Counted from the stretch's first letter, positions 41,575 to 51,027 are shown. The stretch: 64,000 nucleotides of DNA from Spirosoma fluviale (GCF_900230225.1 NZ_OCNH01000002.1:497844-561843); one strand, 5' to 3'. A program made the numbers and translations. The notes: generated by a model from the sequence alone, not told the origin.

Positions 41575-43761
41575 ATGAAAGAACGTCTGCTCCTTGTATT
41601 ACTCATAATCAGTGCCCTGACGTATGGGCAAACACCCGTCGATCTGTCTGGTTTTCAGAAGTCAAGCGGAGCAACGGCCGTTAGTCAAGGCAATACGCTT
41701 ATTGTTAGCTGGCCCGCCAATCTGAAGGAAACGGGTAAGCTGGTTATCGACCTCGCCAGTGGCAAACCGCTGTTCAGTAATATGCAGTTGTCCCAAAAGG
41801 GGACTTTTAAAGAAATTGCCAAAGCTCTCGACCCGGCCTTTGTGCTGACGGTCGGCAAGCGGGATCTGGTGTCGCAGAACGGCTGGAACATCTTTTTCGA
41901 CAAGACCAACAAAATGCCCCACAAATCCTACGCCGTTGAACTCGATAAACGAACGGCCAGTGTACGTAGCGAGGGTTCCCGAACCATTGTCCGGGTGTCG
42001 GATGTGCGGGCGGCTACCTTCACCGGCGCTATCGAAATCACGGTGTACAGCGGTAGTCCGCTGATCAATATAGCCGCTGTCATGGCGACCGAAGTCGATT
42101 CGACGGCCATTCTCTACGATGCGGGTCTGACGAGCAAACTCCCGGTCTGGAACACCATTGCCTGGTCGGACACCGATGGGAAGATGCAGCACGTACCGGC
42201 GGAGTTAAAACAACCGAACAAAGCGCAGGGCGTAAAATACCGGACCATCATTGGCTCAGGGGCTACCGGTAGTCTTGCCGTTTTTCCGGCACCACACCAG
42301 TATTTTTATCCGCTGGACGAAGCCTTTAATCTGGACTTTACCTGGTATGGCCGTGGTTACCGAAGTCTGGTGCCGGACTTTGGTATCGGTATCCGGCAGG
42401 ATCTGATGGGCGACAAACGCTGGGTGCCCTGGGTCAATGCCCCTCCGAAAACCCAGCAGCGACTTAACTTTTTCTGTCTGCTCAGTACCGACACGCCCGA
42501 TAAAGCGCTGGACGAGGTGAAGAAATTCACCCATAACGACAAATACCCGGCGTTGCCCGGCTACAAGACCATGTCGAGCCACTTTCATAATGAATATGTG
42601 ATGAAAGTCCTGCTTGCGGGGAAACCGGTCGCCGAGAAGTCGGTCGCCGAGAAGTCGGTCGCCGTGAATTCGGTCGCCGTGAATTCGGTCGCCGTGAATT
42701 CGGTTCCGGAGGTGCCGAACTTCGTCAGGGTGTTCAAGAACACGGGCGTCGACATTGTGCATCTGGCCGAGTTTCACTACACGGCTCACCCCAAAGGGCC
42801 CGACGACCAGCGGCTGCTGGAACTGAAAACGCTGCACGACATGTGCAAACGCTGGTCGGATAAGGAATTGTTGTTGCTACCCGGCGAAGAACCCAATGAA
42901 TTTTTTGGCGGGCACTGGCTGGATTTCTTTCCGAAGCCGGTGTACTGGATCATGTCGCGCAAACCGGATATGCCGTTTGTGACGAACGACCCAATCTATG
43001 GTAAGGTCTACCGCATTGCCGATAAAACAGACATGCTCAAGCTGTTAAAAGCAGAAAACGGGCTGGCCTGGACCGCCCACGCCCGTACAAAAGGCTCGAC
43101 CGGCTTTCCGGATAAGTATAAAGATGAAGAGTTTTATAAATCAGACCGTTTTTTTGGTGCGGCCTGGAAGAATATCCCCGCCGATCTATCCGAGCCGCGT
43201 CTGAGCCGACGGGTGCTGGATTTGATGGATGATATGGCCAACTGGGGCCTCAAAAAGCACGTCATTGCCGAAGCCGATCTGTTTACCATTGAGCCGGAAA
43301 ATGAAATGTACGCCCACCTCAATGTGAACTACCTTCAACTCGACAAACTGCCCGACTACAAGCAGGGCTGGCAACCGGTTCTGGACGCCATGCAGCAGGG
43401 TAAGTTCTTCGTCTCGACCGGCGAGGTGCTGTTGCCCACCTTTACCGTAAATGGCAAAGGCGCGGGCGATTCGCTCGCGTTGAAACCGGATGGTAAAGCC
43501 AGACTTGCGGTCGAGATGGACTGGACGTTCCCGTTAACCTTTGCCGAAATCATCTCCGGCGATGGCAAACAGGTGTTCCGCGAGCGCATCGATCTGACGA
43601 ATACGCGGCCCTTCGGCAAACAGAAATTTACGTTCAACACCAACCTGAAAGGCCGGAAATGGGTGCGGCTGGAAGTGTGGGATGCCGCCGTCAACGGTGC
43701 GTTTACCCAACAGGTGTGGCTTACTAACTCCCGGCCGGGGACTATCCAATTATCAAAATGA
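41575..43761 (+). CDS. Secreted PHP/CehA-like metallohydrolase-type protein with in-frame minisatellite
   Basis: The 728 residues run from the ATG at 41575, with a signal peptide ending YGQ. The N-terminal half is beta-rich and unassigned. The second half resembles a PHP-type phosphoesterase, as in CehA-like proteins: HFHNEY, VDIVHLAEFHYTAHP, LLPGEEPNEFFGGHW and WTAHARTKG provide His/Glu/Asp ligands. A C-terminal beta domain ends ...VWLTNSRPG. Five in-frame 15-nt repeats lie just after HFHNEY. The stop overlaps the next start by ATGA. I cannot name the substrate. Confidence 0.72.
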   Translation: MKERLLLVLLIISALTYGQTPVDLSGFQKSSGATAVSQGNTLIVSWPANLKETGKLVIDLASGKPLFSNMQLSQKGTFKEIAKALDPAFVLTVGKRDLVSQNGWNIFFDKTNKMPHKSYAVELDKRTASVRSEGSRTIVRVSDVRAATFTGAIEITVYSGSPLINIAAVMATEVDSTAILYDAGLTSKLPVWNTIAWSDTDGKMQHVPAELKQPNKAQGVKYRTIIGSGATGSLAVFPAPHQYFYPLDEAFNLDFTWYGRGYRSLVPDFGIGIRQDLMGDKRWVPWVNAPPKTQQRLNFFCLLSTDTPDKALDEVKKFTHNDKYPALPGYKTMSSHFHNEYVMKVLLAGKPVAEKSVAEKSVAVNSVAVNSVAVNSVPEVPNFVRVFKNTGVDIVHLAEFHYTAHPKGPDDQRLLELKTLHDMCKRWSDKELLLLPGEEPNEFFGGHWLDFFPKPVYWIMSRKPDMPFVTNDPIYGKVYRIADKTDMLKLLKAENGLAWTAHARTKGSTGFPDKYKDEEFYKSDRFFGAAWKNIPADLSEPRLSRRVLDLMDDMANWGLKKHVIAEADLFTIEPENEMYAHLNVNYLQLDKLPDYKQGWQPVLDAMQQGKFFVSTGEVLLPTFTVNGKGAGDSLALKPDGKARLAVEMDWTFPLTFAEIISGDGKQVFRERIDLTNTRPFGKQKFTFNTNLKGRKWVRLEVWDAAVNGAFTQQVWLTNSRPGTIQLSK
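42628..42702 (+). repeat. In-frame 15-bp minisatellite, five units
   Basis: Units gtcgccgagaagtcg (x2) and gtcgccgtgaattcg (x3) encode VAEKS VAEKS VAVNS VAVNS VAVNS within the PHP-like protein. The length is a multiple of three per unit, so copy-number change would preserve the frame. Confidence 0.95.
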
Positions 43762-44942
43762 TAAAAAGAATAACTTCGGTATGGCTGGTTGTTCTGTTGA
43801 CGCCGTTTGCAGGATGGGTGAACGGACAGACGGATAAAGCCGCCGTCAGGAAGGCCGTGAATCAGACGTTACGCCCGCAGGTGCTCAGGCAGGCCGACTG
43901 GGCCATGATGCAGGAACCCATTACCGTAACGACCCAGACTAGCCCACGGTCGGCGGGGAACAGGCACGACTTTTTCTCGGAGGGTGATTACTGGTGGCCC
44001 GACACCACTAATCCGCAGGGGCCCTATGTCCAGCGCGACGGCCTGACCAATCCGGATAATTTTGTGGCGCACCGGCAGGCCATGATTCGCTTCAGCCGGA
44101 TTGTTGGGGCGTTGGCATCGGCCTATAAACTTACCGGCAATGAAGCCTATGTACGGCAGGCGTTCCGGCATGTAAACGCCTGGTTTGTGGATAGCACGTC
44201 CCGCATGAATCCGTCGCTGCACTATGCACAGGCTATTTGGGGACGGTCTACCGGGCGGGGTATCGGCATCATCGACACGGTTCATTTTATGGAAGTGGCG
44301 CAGGGAATCCGGGTGATGGAACGGGCCAAATCGGCCGATAAACAAGTGCTGGCGGGGGCTAGAATGTGGTTCGCGCAGTATCTTAACTGGATGCTCACCC
44401 ATCCGTACAGCAACGACGAAAAAGAAGCCAAAAATAATCACGGCACCTGCTGGGTGATGCAGGTAGCTTCTTTTGCCCGGCTAACCGGTAATGAGGAAAT
44501 CCTGAACGCCTGCCGGGAGCGTTACAAAACGGTTTTGCTGCCCGGCCAGATGGCCGCAGACGGGAGTTTTCCGCTGGAGTTACGCCGGACAAAACCCTAC
44601 GGTTACTCGATCTTCAACCTCGATGCGATGGTGATGATTTGCCAGATACTCTCCGACAAAGACCATGATTTGTGGACGTATCAAACCCCCGACGGGCGTA
44701 GCATTGAGAAGGGCATCACTTACCTGTATCCTTACGTTGCGGATAAATCCAAATGGCCGCTAGAGCCCGATGTGATGTACTGGAACGACTGGCCGATTGC
44801 ACAGCCATTTCTGGTGTTCGGCGCGGCTGCTTTCGACAAGGCCAACTGGCTGGCCACCTGGAAAACCCTCGATCACAATCCGCAAGTGGAAGAAGTACTC
44901 CGTAACCTGCCCGTCCGAAATCCGCTGATATGGCTGGATTAA
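43758..44942 (+). CDS. Alginate lyase family protein
   Basis: The 394 residues have a signal peptide (FAGWVNGQ). The fold is an alpha/alpha toroid of the alginate-lyase Pfam family, with DYWWPDTTNPQGPYVQRDG, a catalytic-region NNHGTCW and RRTKPYGYSIFNLDA, typical of PL5-like enzymes. It probably acts on uronate-containing glycans in the periplasm. Its start overlaps the previous stop by 4 nt, so the two proteins are coupled and likely act in one pathway. Confidence 0.9.
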   Translation: MIKRITSVWLVVLLTPFAGWVNGQTDKAAVRKAVNQTLRPQVLRQADWAMMQEPITVTTQTSPRSAGNRHDFFSEGDYWWPDTTNPQGPYVQRDGLTNPDNFVAHRQAMIRFSRIVGALASAYKLTGNEAYVRQAFRHVNAWFVDSTSRMNPSLHYAQAIWGRSTGRGIGIIDTVHFMEVAQGIRVMERAKSADKQVLAGARMWFAQYLNWMLTHPYSNDEKEAKNNHGTCWVMQVASFARLTGNEEILNACRERYKTVLLPGQMAADGSFPLELRRTKPYGYSIFNLDAMVMICQILSDKDHDLWTYQTPDGRSIEKGITYLYPYVADKSKWPLEPDVMYWNDWPIAQPFLVFGAAAFDKANWLATWKTLDHNPQVEEVLRNLPVRNPLIWLD

Positions 44943-44957
44943 TCACTGACAACCAAA

Positions 44958-45443
44958 ATGACCGAAATTCGTAGAGCCACTGCCGATGATCAGGAAGCGA
45001 TCTGGCAAATCATCAGAACTGTAATTGCCACAGGCGACACCTATTGCTTTGCACCGGATTCGTCGAGAGAGAAGATGCTTGAGTATTGGTGCCATGCCGA
45101 TAAGCATACGTACGTCGCTACAGTTGAGGGAAAGGTTGCTGGCACATTCATCATTAAGGATAATCAGATCGACCTTGGCTCACATATCGCCAACGCGTCG
45201 TATATGGTTTCTGCCGGGTATGAGGGGCAGGGAATAGGTAAGCTAATGGGTGAGTGTTCTATTGAGGAAGCCAGGGGGTTAGGCTACAGAGCAATGCAAT
45301 TCAACATCGTCGTAAAGAGCAACGAGCGGGCGGTTCGACTCTGGCAGAAACTCGGCTTTACTATCATTGGCGAAATTCCCGATGCGTTTAACCATATGCA
45401 GAATGGCTATACGAATGCCTATATTATGTATCGGAAGCTTTAG
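44958..45443 (+). CDS. GNAT-family N-acetyltransferase
   Basis: The 161 residues are in the GNAT fold: IRRATADDQEAIW at the N-terminus, the acetyl-CoA loop SAGYEGQGIGKLMGECS (Q/R-x-x-G-x-G/A), and NERAVRLWQKLGFTIIGEIP in motif B. The substrate is not predictable. It starts 15 nt after the alginate lyase family gene on the same strand and may be co-transcribed. Confidence 0.92.
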   Translation: MTEIRRATADDQEAIWQIIRTVIATGDTYCFAPDSSREKMLEYWCHADKHTYVATVEGKVAGTFIIKDNQIDLGSHIANASYMVSAGYEGQGIGKLMGECSIEEARGLGYRAMQFNIVVKSNERAVRLWQKLGFTIIGEIPDAFNHMQNGYTNAYIMYRKL

Positions 45444-45570
45444 CCTACCGCTGACGATTATGTACTACAAGTCACAGATACCGGTGACGTTGTTAAAATC
45501 ATAGCAAAAGACGAAACCTCTCCAACCATTTTTGTGTCTTCGGAGTCATCATAAGTAATCGACTATTGAT

Positions 45571-46158
45571 ATGAGATATAGCTTCCTGGCAATTGTATTG
45601 ATTATGTTTAGTAGTTCACAGCTACGAGCCCAAAAAGAGAACTCATTCACTATTCGAGCGGGCTATTTACATTCAAGTACACACGTTGAGATAGCCAATT
45701 CTCTGCTTATTGGTATTGCACTGGTAAAGGCAAAGCCAGGATTCTACATAGGGTTGGCGTATGAACATCTGCTGTCTACTCTATTGACCAGCCAGATTGA
45801 GCTAAACTTCCAGCAAAAAGGCCAGCGACTTGGGAATTATGCGGGAGACATGCCCATTAACCTCAACTACAATTACATCGGTTTGACGCCTACCATTGGT
45901 ATTCAGCCTATGTCAAACCTGAGTTTTTGGGTTGGTCCCGAGGTAAACTTGCTGGTTGGTAAGTCAAGTTCCTGGCCGCATAGTAATTCCATTGAAGTAG
46001 GTTTAGTAGGCCGTGTTCGTTATCAGTTCAGGCGAATGGGTATAACCGGTGGTTATTTTAAGGGACTAACCGTTCATGATCGCTCTACGACTAAAACGTA
46101 CGCTTTTACCAATAGAAATTGGCAGGTAGGTTTGTCCTATTTGATTAGTAAACTGTAA
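45571..46158 (+). CDS. Hypothetical outer-membrane beta-barrel protein
   Basis: The 195 residues have a signal peptide (SSQLRAQ near 15-21). The body has alternating hydrophobic strands with turns typical of small Bacteroidetes barrel proteins (FTIRAGYLHSS, YIGLAYEHLLS, YNYIGLTPTIGIQP), ending WQVGLSYLISKL. No function is known. It lies 18 nt before the COX1-like small membrane protein on the same strand. Confidence 0.75.
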   Translation: MRYSFLAIVLIMFSSSQLRAQKENSFTIRAGYLHSSTHVEIANSLLIGIALVKAKPGFYIGLAYEHLLSTLLTSQIELNFQQKGQRLGNYAGDMPINLNYNYIGLTPTIGIQPMSNLSFWVGPEVNLLVGKSSSWPHSNSIEVGLVGRVRYQFRRMGITGGYFKGLTVHDRSTTKTYAFTNRNWQVGLSYLISKL

Positions 46159-46176
46159 AGCCCTGCGAACGCGGAG

Positions 46177-46569
46177 ATGACATTTCGAAAGCCCTACCTG
46201 ATTAGCTGGCTGGCTATGCCCGTACTTATTTTGATGGGCCTTGTGTTTCGTCAGCACACGGTAGATGTACAGCTTTACGATACGTATTTCGTAATTGCCA
46301 ATAGCCACGTTGCCCTGATGGGATCAGCTTTCTTACTGGTCGTTGGACTTGGGTACTGGCTCATTTGTTTGACCGGCAAAACCCCGAATATCGCCCTGAC
46401 GACCATTCATCTCTTGCCAACAATAATCGTGTTGATGCTGCTGGTGATGCCTTTGTTCAGGAATGGCCCGTTCGCTAATGCCGAATGGCTTTCCCTGGGC
46501 ATACTCGCTTTTCTGCTAGGCCAGTGTGCGTATGTTATCGTTATTATGCTGACGCTGTTGCGGAAGTAA
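46177..46569 (+). CDS. Small membrane protein with a COX1-like segment
   Basis: The 130 residues have four predicted TM helices. Residues about 28-50 read TVDVQLYDTYFVIANSHVAL, closely resembling the heme-copper oxidase subunit I signature D-x-x-L-H-D-T-Y-(Y/F)-V-V-A-H-F-H. The first His and the AHFH His are replaced by Tyr and Asn, while the second His of the pair is kept. A full subunit I has twelve helices, so this is not an oxidase. It is a short relative of unknown role, with neighbours of unknown function. Confidence 0.6.
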   Translation: MTFRKPYLISWLAMPVLILMGLVFRQHTVDVQLYDTYFVIANSHVALMGSAFLLVVGLGYWLICLTGKTPNIALTTIHLLPTIIVLMLLVMPLFRNGPFANAEWLSLGILAFLLGQCAYVIVIMLTLLRK

Positions 46570-46584
46570 GTTAAGGTTGATTTC

Positions 46585-46666
46585 TGTCATTCCGACGCAA
46601 GGAGGAATCTTCGGGTGATACTGTTTTTTTGGTTTGCCGAAGATCCTTCCTTGCGTCGGAATGACA
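46585..46666. repeat. Inverted repeat, tgtcattccgacgcaagga type
   Basis: Arms beginning tgtcattccgacgcaagga (46585) and ending in its complement (46666) pair over about 30 nt around a T-rich middle. It lies downstream of the COX1-like gene. Sequences of this type are widespread intergenic repeats in Bacteroidetes (recognised by memory, not by search). Confidence 0.85.
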
Positions 46667-46758
46667 AAAATGGCCTACGCTGTCAGCTGACTATCAGGTA
46701 TTTATTCCTAATATTGCCCAGTATTTAAATTAAATCCAGAGTTTAAACCACTAAGAAA

Positions 46759-46908
46759 ATGGCAACAGCATGGTTTTTATGGAGTATTGTATTAGCCTGG
46801 TATGTCTTCAGGGCTGTTCGAGTTAATCCTGATAAGCCCAATTGGAACAAAGCGATTGCGGCCGCTGCTTTATGGCCGTTTTCGCTGTTCATGAATCGGT
46901 ACAAATAG
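46759..46908 (+). CDS. Small putative membrane protein (49 residues)
   Basis: The ATG at 46759 opens a 49-codon frame with a hydrophobic first segment (AWFLWSIVLAWYVFRAV), a short polar loop (NPDKPNWNKA) and a second hydrophobic segment (AIAAAALWPFSLFMN). The composition is protein-like and the frame is isolated from other genes. No family is recognised. Confidence 0.55.
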   Translation: MATAWFLWSIVLAWYVFRAVRVNPDKPNWNKAIAAAALWPFSLFMNRYK

Positions 46909-46988
46909 CCTGTTTAGTAGTAGGCCGGTACTGTGAAAATGCAAACAGGGTTGATCGTCAACTTAACTGTAACACTTAAGCAGCTCTG

Positions 46989-47480
46989 TCACAAACTGGA
47001 AAGAGGCATTAGGGCAATGCGGAACCGGGTGGCACCCGTTGAATCGTCGAGAGTCGTTGCGCCAAATAAATAGGCTGTTTTACCGTCGGTATAACCTAAT
47101 GAATAAAGGCTGGACTGGCTCTTTAACGATGGTAAAACCCGGTAGGAGGCTTGCGCACGGGTTTTGATGCCCAGGTAAGTATCGCGGTCATACGTAGCGA
47201 ACCAGATCGTCCGGCTACGATTGCCATCGTTGATTAGTTCTGGCAGGCTCACTCGCTGTGCCTCGTTGGCATAGTCAATCACTCGCCGGCACCGGTGGTA
47301 TACAATTGAATTATCCGATTTGGCTAAAGGCAGGGCAAACCCTTCTGCAAAAATGCGGTTTGGCCTGTTGGAGGCCTTGTAAACTTGTTTAAGCGCGGCC
47401 AGGGTCAGTGGTTGGCAATCCTGAGCGGAAGCACTTCCCGCAATCATCAAGGCGATTTGAATGAGAAGGGCGCGTATCAT
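46989..47480 (-). CDS. Hypothetical secreted protein
   Basis: The 163 residues have a signal peptide (IAGSASAQ near 13-20). The mature protein has two Cys residues (QDCQPL and YHRCRR) that could form a disulfide. No domain is recognised. It is a single gene on the minus strand between plus-strand genes. Confidence 0.65.
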   Translation of the reverse strand: MIRALLIQIALMIAGSASAQDCQPLTLAALKQVYKASNRPNRIFAEGFALPLAKSDNSIVYHRCRRVIDYANEAQRVSLPELINDGNRSRTIWFATYDRDTYLGIKTRAQASYRVLPSLKSQSSLYSLGYTDGKTAYLFGATTLDDSTGATRFRIALMPLSSL

Positions 47481-47575
47481 AGTGAAGTCCGCTGAAGAGT
47501 TTACCCTAAGTTAAGCTAATCGTATTCATATTGTCAAGTGTCACAGGTACTTATGTGCTCTAAAGGGTTGGTCAA

Positions 47576-48415
47576 ATGCTAAGATATGGTTTACTGGCAA
47601 CCGCCTTGCTCCTGTTTGCCTGCTCATGGGTATGCGCTCAGCAGAAGAACTGGGTGGGAGATTTACAGTCAACTCAGCAAGACAGCCTGTCAATACAATT
47701 CAAAAGCAAGTCAAATTTCTACTACGTCAGACCGTTGCTGGGTTTACACTGGTCTTACTCAAGATATAATGGGAATTCCCATGTTCGCGATTCACATCCT
47801 CATAGTTTGCAGAACCCATCTTATGGGTTGATCATCGGCTATCAAACCGCACGATTCAGTGTAGAAACAGGCATGGTAAGGTTTCCTGTTTACACGGGTT
47901 TTCGTTTTATAAATGACGATCAGTCTATAGTTGGATTAGCCTTACGGGTTAATTATTGGCAGTTTCCCATAACGGGTCAGTATATTTTTTGGGAACCAGT
48001 CAAACACTTAACGCTGGGCGTATTGGCCGGGGTAGCTATCAACGCTGACTTCGATGAGAATTTAATGGCATCCCGGTCAACCTTGACTTTCGTAAGTAGC
48101 AGGCCAGATGGAACGACAAGTATAACTAAAGCCATTAAAGAAACGAATTCCACAAGTCCCTTTCTATCAGCCACGCTTGGCCTCAGGCTGGGCTATCAAC
48201 TGCTAAAAGACGTCGATATAAGCGTACAACTAAATCGACTCGTTAGTAATCATTGTGTTGTTACGCAGGCCGTCCAGTTACAGCAAAACAGCGATCCGAC
48301 GGTATATCAGGTCAATACGCAGGCCGGAGCGGGTGGCCTAAGTTTATTAATAGGGCTATCTTACCGATTCCGTCAGATGAAAACCTACAACCTTATTGAC
48401 GAGGTAAGCTTTTAA
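47576..48415 (+). CDS. Hypothetical outer-membrane beta-barrel protein
   Basis: The 279 residues have a signal peptide (CSWVCAQQ near 16-23). Strand-rich sequence follows, with alternating residues: YVRPLLGLHWSYSRY, GLIIGYQTARFSVETG, ATLGLRLGYQLLKDVDISV and GLSLLIGLSYRF. This is the general pattern of Bacteroidetes outer-membrane barrels. No specific function is apparent, and it is transcribed alone. Confidence 0.75.
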   Translation: MLRYGLLATALLLFACSWVCAQQKNWVGDLQSTQQDSLSIQFKSKSNFYYVRPLLGLHWSYSRYNGNSHVRDSHPHSLQNPSYGLIIGYQTARFSVETGMVRFPVYTGFRFINDDQSIVGLALRVNYWQFPITGQYIFWEPVKHLTLGVLAGVAINADFDENLMASRSTLTFVSSRPDGTTSITKAIKETNSTSPFLSATLGLRLGYQLLKDVDISVQLNRLVSNHCVVTQAVQLQQNSDPTVYQVNTQAGAGGLSLLIGLSYRFRQMKTYNLIDEVSF

Positions 48416-48522
48416 TCGGAAATAGCCTAAGCCTGAATTCAATCGCTGCCGGAAAGCCATTTTTCGTCTACACTGGATTTCAACGTGCTGTCAATTAAGC
48501 TTAGGCACTTCAGAAACGCCGT

Positions 48523-48816
48523 TTACCGCTGATTGCTCCGCGAACTCCGCTTTACCTTACGAGTGGCTCGTTCCTGACTTTTGACAGACGATGCCTGCGC
48601 CGTTGTGCTGGATGGAATGGCCATCGGTCGGCCGCTTTGTCCACTGGCTCCGTCGTTGGTGGCACCGGCATTGGATGCACTGTCAATGACGACTGTGGTG
48701 GACGTGGTACCTCTGGCAGATTTTGGTTTACTCGTTTTTGTGCTTCCTGACTGGGCCTGAGCGGTAAAGGTCAAGGTCGCCAACACCAGTATATGTACGA
48801 TTAGTTGCTTGTTCAT
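48523..48816 (-). CDS. Small secreted low-complexity protein
   Basis: The 97 residues have a signal peptide (TFTAQAQS near 17-24). The mature protein is rich in Ser, Thr, Ala and Gly and ends very basic (RATRKVKRSSRSNQR). No domain is recognised. A cell-envelope role is possible, but nothing in the sequence points to one. Confidence 0.6.
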   Translation of the reverse strand: MNKQLIVHILVLATLTFTAQAQSGSTKTSKPKSARGTTSTTVVIDSASNAGATNDGASGQSGRPMAIPSSTTAQASSVKSQERATRKVKRSSRSNQR

Positions 48817-48898
48817 TTCTGTAGTTGATCAATTGTTATGATAGTAACTACATATAACAGCGATGAGCTATCAAAAGCTGGGATATTTAGTGTGCGGG

Positions 48899-48936
48899 TG
48901 TAGTGCCGACCGCCGACACGTCGGACCGCCCTACAA
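48899..48936. repeat. REPIN-like element, family TGTAGTnCCGACCG
   Basis: tgtagtgccgaccgccgaca followed by cgtcggaccgccctaca forms an imperfect palindrome. It is related to the elements at 38688-38773 and 41455-41501, and it supplies the stop codon (48931-48933) of the adjacent gene. Confidence 0.75.
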
Positions 48937-50943
48937 CTTGCTCTCCTGAGCCGCTTTGATGTACATTTCGGCATCTTCTGCCAGTAAAAACCGTTGTTCG
49001 ATCAGCTTCCGCACCGACTGTCGAACGGCTTCTACGTAACCCTCGTGCGTTCGATAACGCTCTTGTACCGACAAACGAGGGTCATTGGCGGCTAGGCGTT
49101 CGGCTTTGGTGGCTTTAAACGGGATGTTTTGCCCCGCGCCCTCACAACCGTCATTTTCGCCGTATTCTGTCCGGCGCAAGGCCCAGCCGGTTGTCGTAGC
49201 AATGGGTACGGCCACCGGCGGCAACCGAATCCCCGCTACTTCGTTGCCGTCCTGATCGACTTTCGATACGAAACTCGCATAGGATGGTCGGCCCGATACC
49301 GTTGTTGGAAAAGTGGATACAATGCCCTGATTAAACGACGGACCGAAGTCGAGCAGGTAGCGGGTGGTAATAAGCCCCGTGTAGGTTACGCCCGGAATCG
49401 TGGGCCAGCCGAGGGCGGCTTGAGGGACTAGTCCGGTTTGAGAGCCGGGCTGCGGGATGGCAACAACCGCCGTTCCATCTGATTTTTTTGGGATTTTGCT
49501 AGCCGGTGGGGCAACGCCCTTGGTTACCCAGGCATCAAGCGCCATGAAGAGCGCCCGTAGGGTTGGTTCGCCGTTGGTTGGGTTCTGAAATTGCTGACAA
49601 GTGCCCCGACTAGTCTCATTCCCGGTACCATGTTGCGCCCCGGATACCAGATAAAACCGGACGTTAGCGGGGGCGGGGAGGTCATTGCCCCGGCTGTCGG
49701 TATGCAGCAGCGACGCGGCTTTCACCCAATACTCGTTGGCGGAGTTGATCTCGAAGACCTTCGGGCAGGTGTTGCTCGCGGTGCATCGGGCCAGCCGTCC
49801 GGCGGTTTTCCCCGTCAGCGGGTCGGTCAGGACGGGATAGGCAAAGGGGAAAATACCTTCGGGATACAAGTGATTCTGGCGGTTGCGCTCCGTGCGTGAC
49901 GGTTGGGCGAAGCGGTAGTTGAGGGCAATGCCACTGGCCCCGCCGAGCCAGTTTTCGATACCGTCCAGCACCCGCCGGTTCTGTTCATCGGCATTGAAAC
50001 CCAGCGTCTGGAAATCATTGACGTAGCGGGCGGGCTGCGAAAGCGAATACGAAAACGTGTACTGGATGTCGTTTGCCAGCGGGTTCAGATTACCGAAGTC
50101 ATCGGCGGTGGCATAGCGCAAAAACGAAACAAAATCGCGCGTAGCCGCAAAGCCGATACCGGCCACAACGGGGTCTTTGGCTGTATAGTTGAACTCATAA
50201 ATGGCACTTTGCCGGAAGGGTGTCCCGGCGGGCAACAGCCGGATGGTTTTATCGCTGGCGTACTCCCAGCCATCGGCCGGAATAACAGTGAGGGGGTCGC
50301 CAAGATGATCGCGTACGGTGAGTGTCGCCTTTGCTTTTTCCAGCGTGGCGACCGGATAAGCAAGCGCATACGTCAACGAAGTTGCATTGTCGAACGAGAT
50401 GTATTCGTAGGACGGCCCCGTAATGGATGAGCCATCGGCATTATGGGCAATGGGTACGCTGATGGTCAGATTGTTATTGGTTGGTGGGGCCGAGCAGTCC
50501 CAGCCATTCCAGGCCAGCGTATAGCCCATATTCATCAGAAAGCCATCGCCAGCCTGAGCGGCCGTGGTCGGGTCATTGCCATTACTGCTTTTGTTGAACC
50601 CACCGAAGAGCTTTCCACCCCGGTTGTTGATTTCCAAAAAGAGCTTGTGGTTACCTCGGCTGAGGTCGATGGGTTTAAGAATATAAATATCTATGACGTA
50701 TTCCACCATGCCTTTTGCATTACGGGGAGCCAGGATAATGTCCGTAATCAGCGCATTTTGCGGGCTATTCGGGTCGAGTTCGCCATAGGCTTTACCCCGC
50801 AGTTTCTCGTAAGTACCCACCCGCCCGAATGCTTTCCCTTCGAAGGTAGGCGATTGAACGCTGGTGATCTCGATGCGGATGATGCGCGCCTGCGCCGTGA
50901 AGGCGATCAGTAGACTTAGCAAAAAGAGCAAACGAGCAAGCAT
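48931..50943 (-). CDS. Secreted alpha/beta-hydrolase domain protein
   Basis: The 670 residues have a signal peptide (LLIAFTAQARI near 11-21). The sequence matches the large alpha/beta-hydrolase-domain family found in Bacteroidetes and Proteobacteria, with RIEITSVQSPTFEGKAFGRV at the N-terminus and C-terminal NDGCEGAGQNIPFKATKAE and DPRLSVQERY. Esterase-type activity is possible but not established; I did not find a clear GxSxG in the expected place. It ends in a repeat and begins just before another palindrome. Confidence 0.75.
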   Translation of the reverse strand: MLARLLFLLSLLIAFTAQARIIRIEITSVQSPTFEGKAFGRVGTYEKLRGKAYGELDPNSPQNALITDIILAPRNAKGMVEYVIDIYILKPIDLSRGNHKLFLEINNRGGKLFGGFNKSSNGNDPTTAAQAGDGFLMNMGYTLAWNGWDCSAPPTNNNLTISVPIAHNADGSSITGPSYEYISFDNATSLTYALAYPVATLEKAKATLTVRDHLGDPLTVIPADGWEYASDKTIRLLPAGTPFRQSAIYEFNYTAKDPVVAGIGFAATRDFVSFLRYATADDFGNLNPLANDIQYTFSYSLSQPARYVNDFQTLGFNADEQNRRVLDGIENWLGGASGIALNYRFAQPSRTERNRQNHLYPEGIFPFAYPVLTDPLTGKTAGRLARCTASNTCPKVFEINSANEYWVKAASLLHTDSRGNDLPAPANVRFYLVSGAQHGTGNETSRGTCQQFQNPTNGEPTLRALFMALDAWVTKGVAPPASKIPKKSDGTAVVAIPQPGSQTGLVPQAALGWPTIPGVTYTGLITTRYLLDFGPSFNQGIVSTFPTTVSGRPSYASFVSKVDQDGNEVAGIRLPPVAVPIATTTGWALRRTEYGENDGCEGAGQNIPFKATKAERLAANDPRLSVQERYRTHEGYVEAVRQSVRKLIEQRFLLAEDAEMYIKAAQESKL

Positions 50944-50950
50944 ATGGCTG

Positions 50951-51021
50951 TGTCTGGGCCAAGCTCCAGCTTGGCCGTTGAAATTAGACTACAACGGCCA
51001 AGCTGGAGCTTGGCCCAGACA
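50951..51021. repeat. REPIN-like element, family GGGCCAAnCTCC
   Basis: A perfect 30-bp inverted repeat has arms 50951-50980 and 50992-51021 around an 11-nt loop. Each arm contains its own palindrome (ggccaagct / agcttggcc). It is a relative of the element at 21724-21791. Confidence 0.92.
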
Positions 51022-51027
51022 TGCTAC

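Noticed and set aside
45444..45554. 36 codons open in frame after the GNAT stop
   Set aside because: The translation looks mildly protein-like (DDYVLQVTDTGDVV), but an open run of this length is likely by chance and there is no start codon or homology that I recognise.
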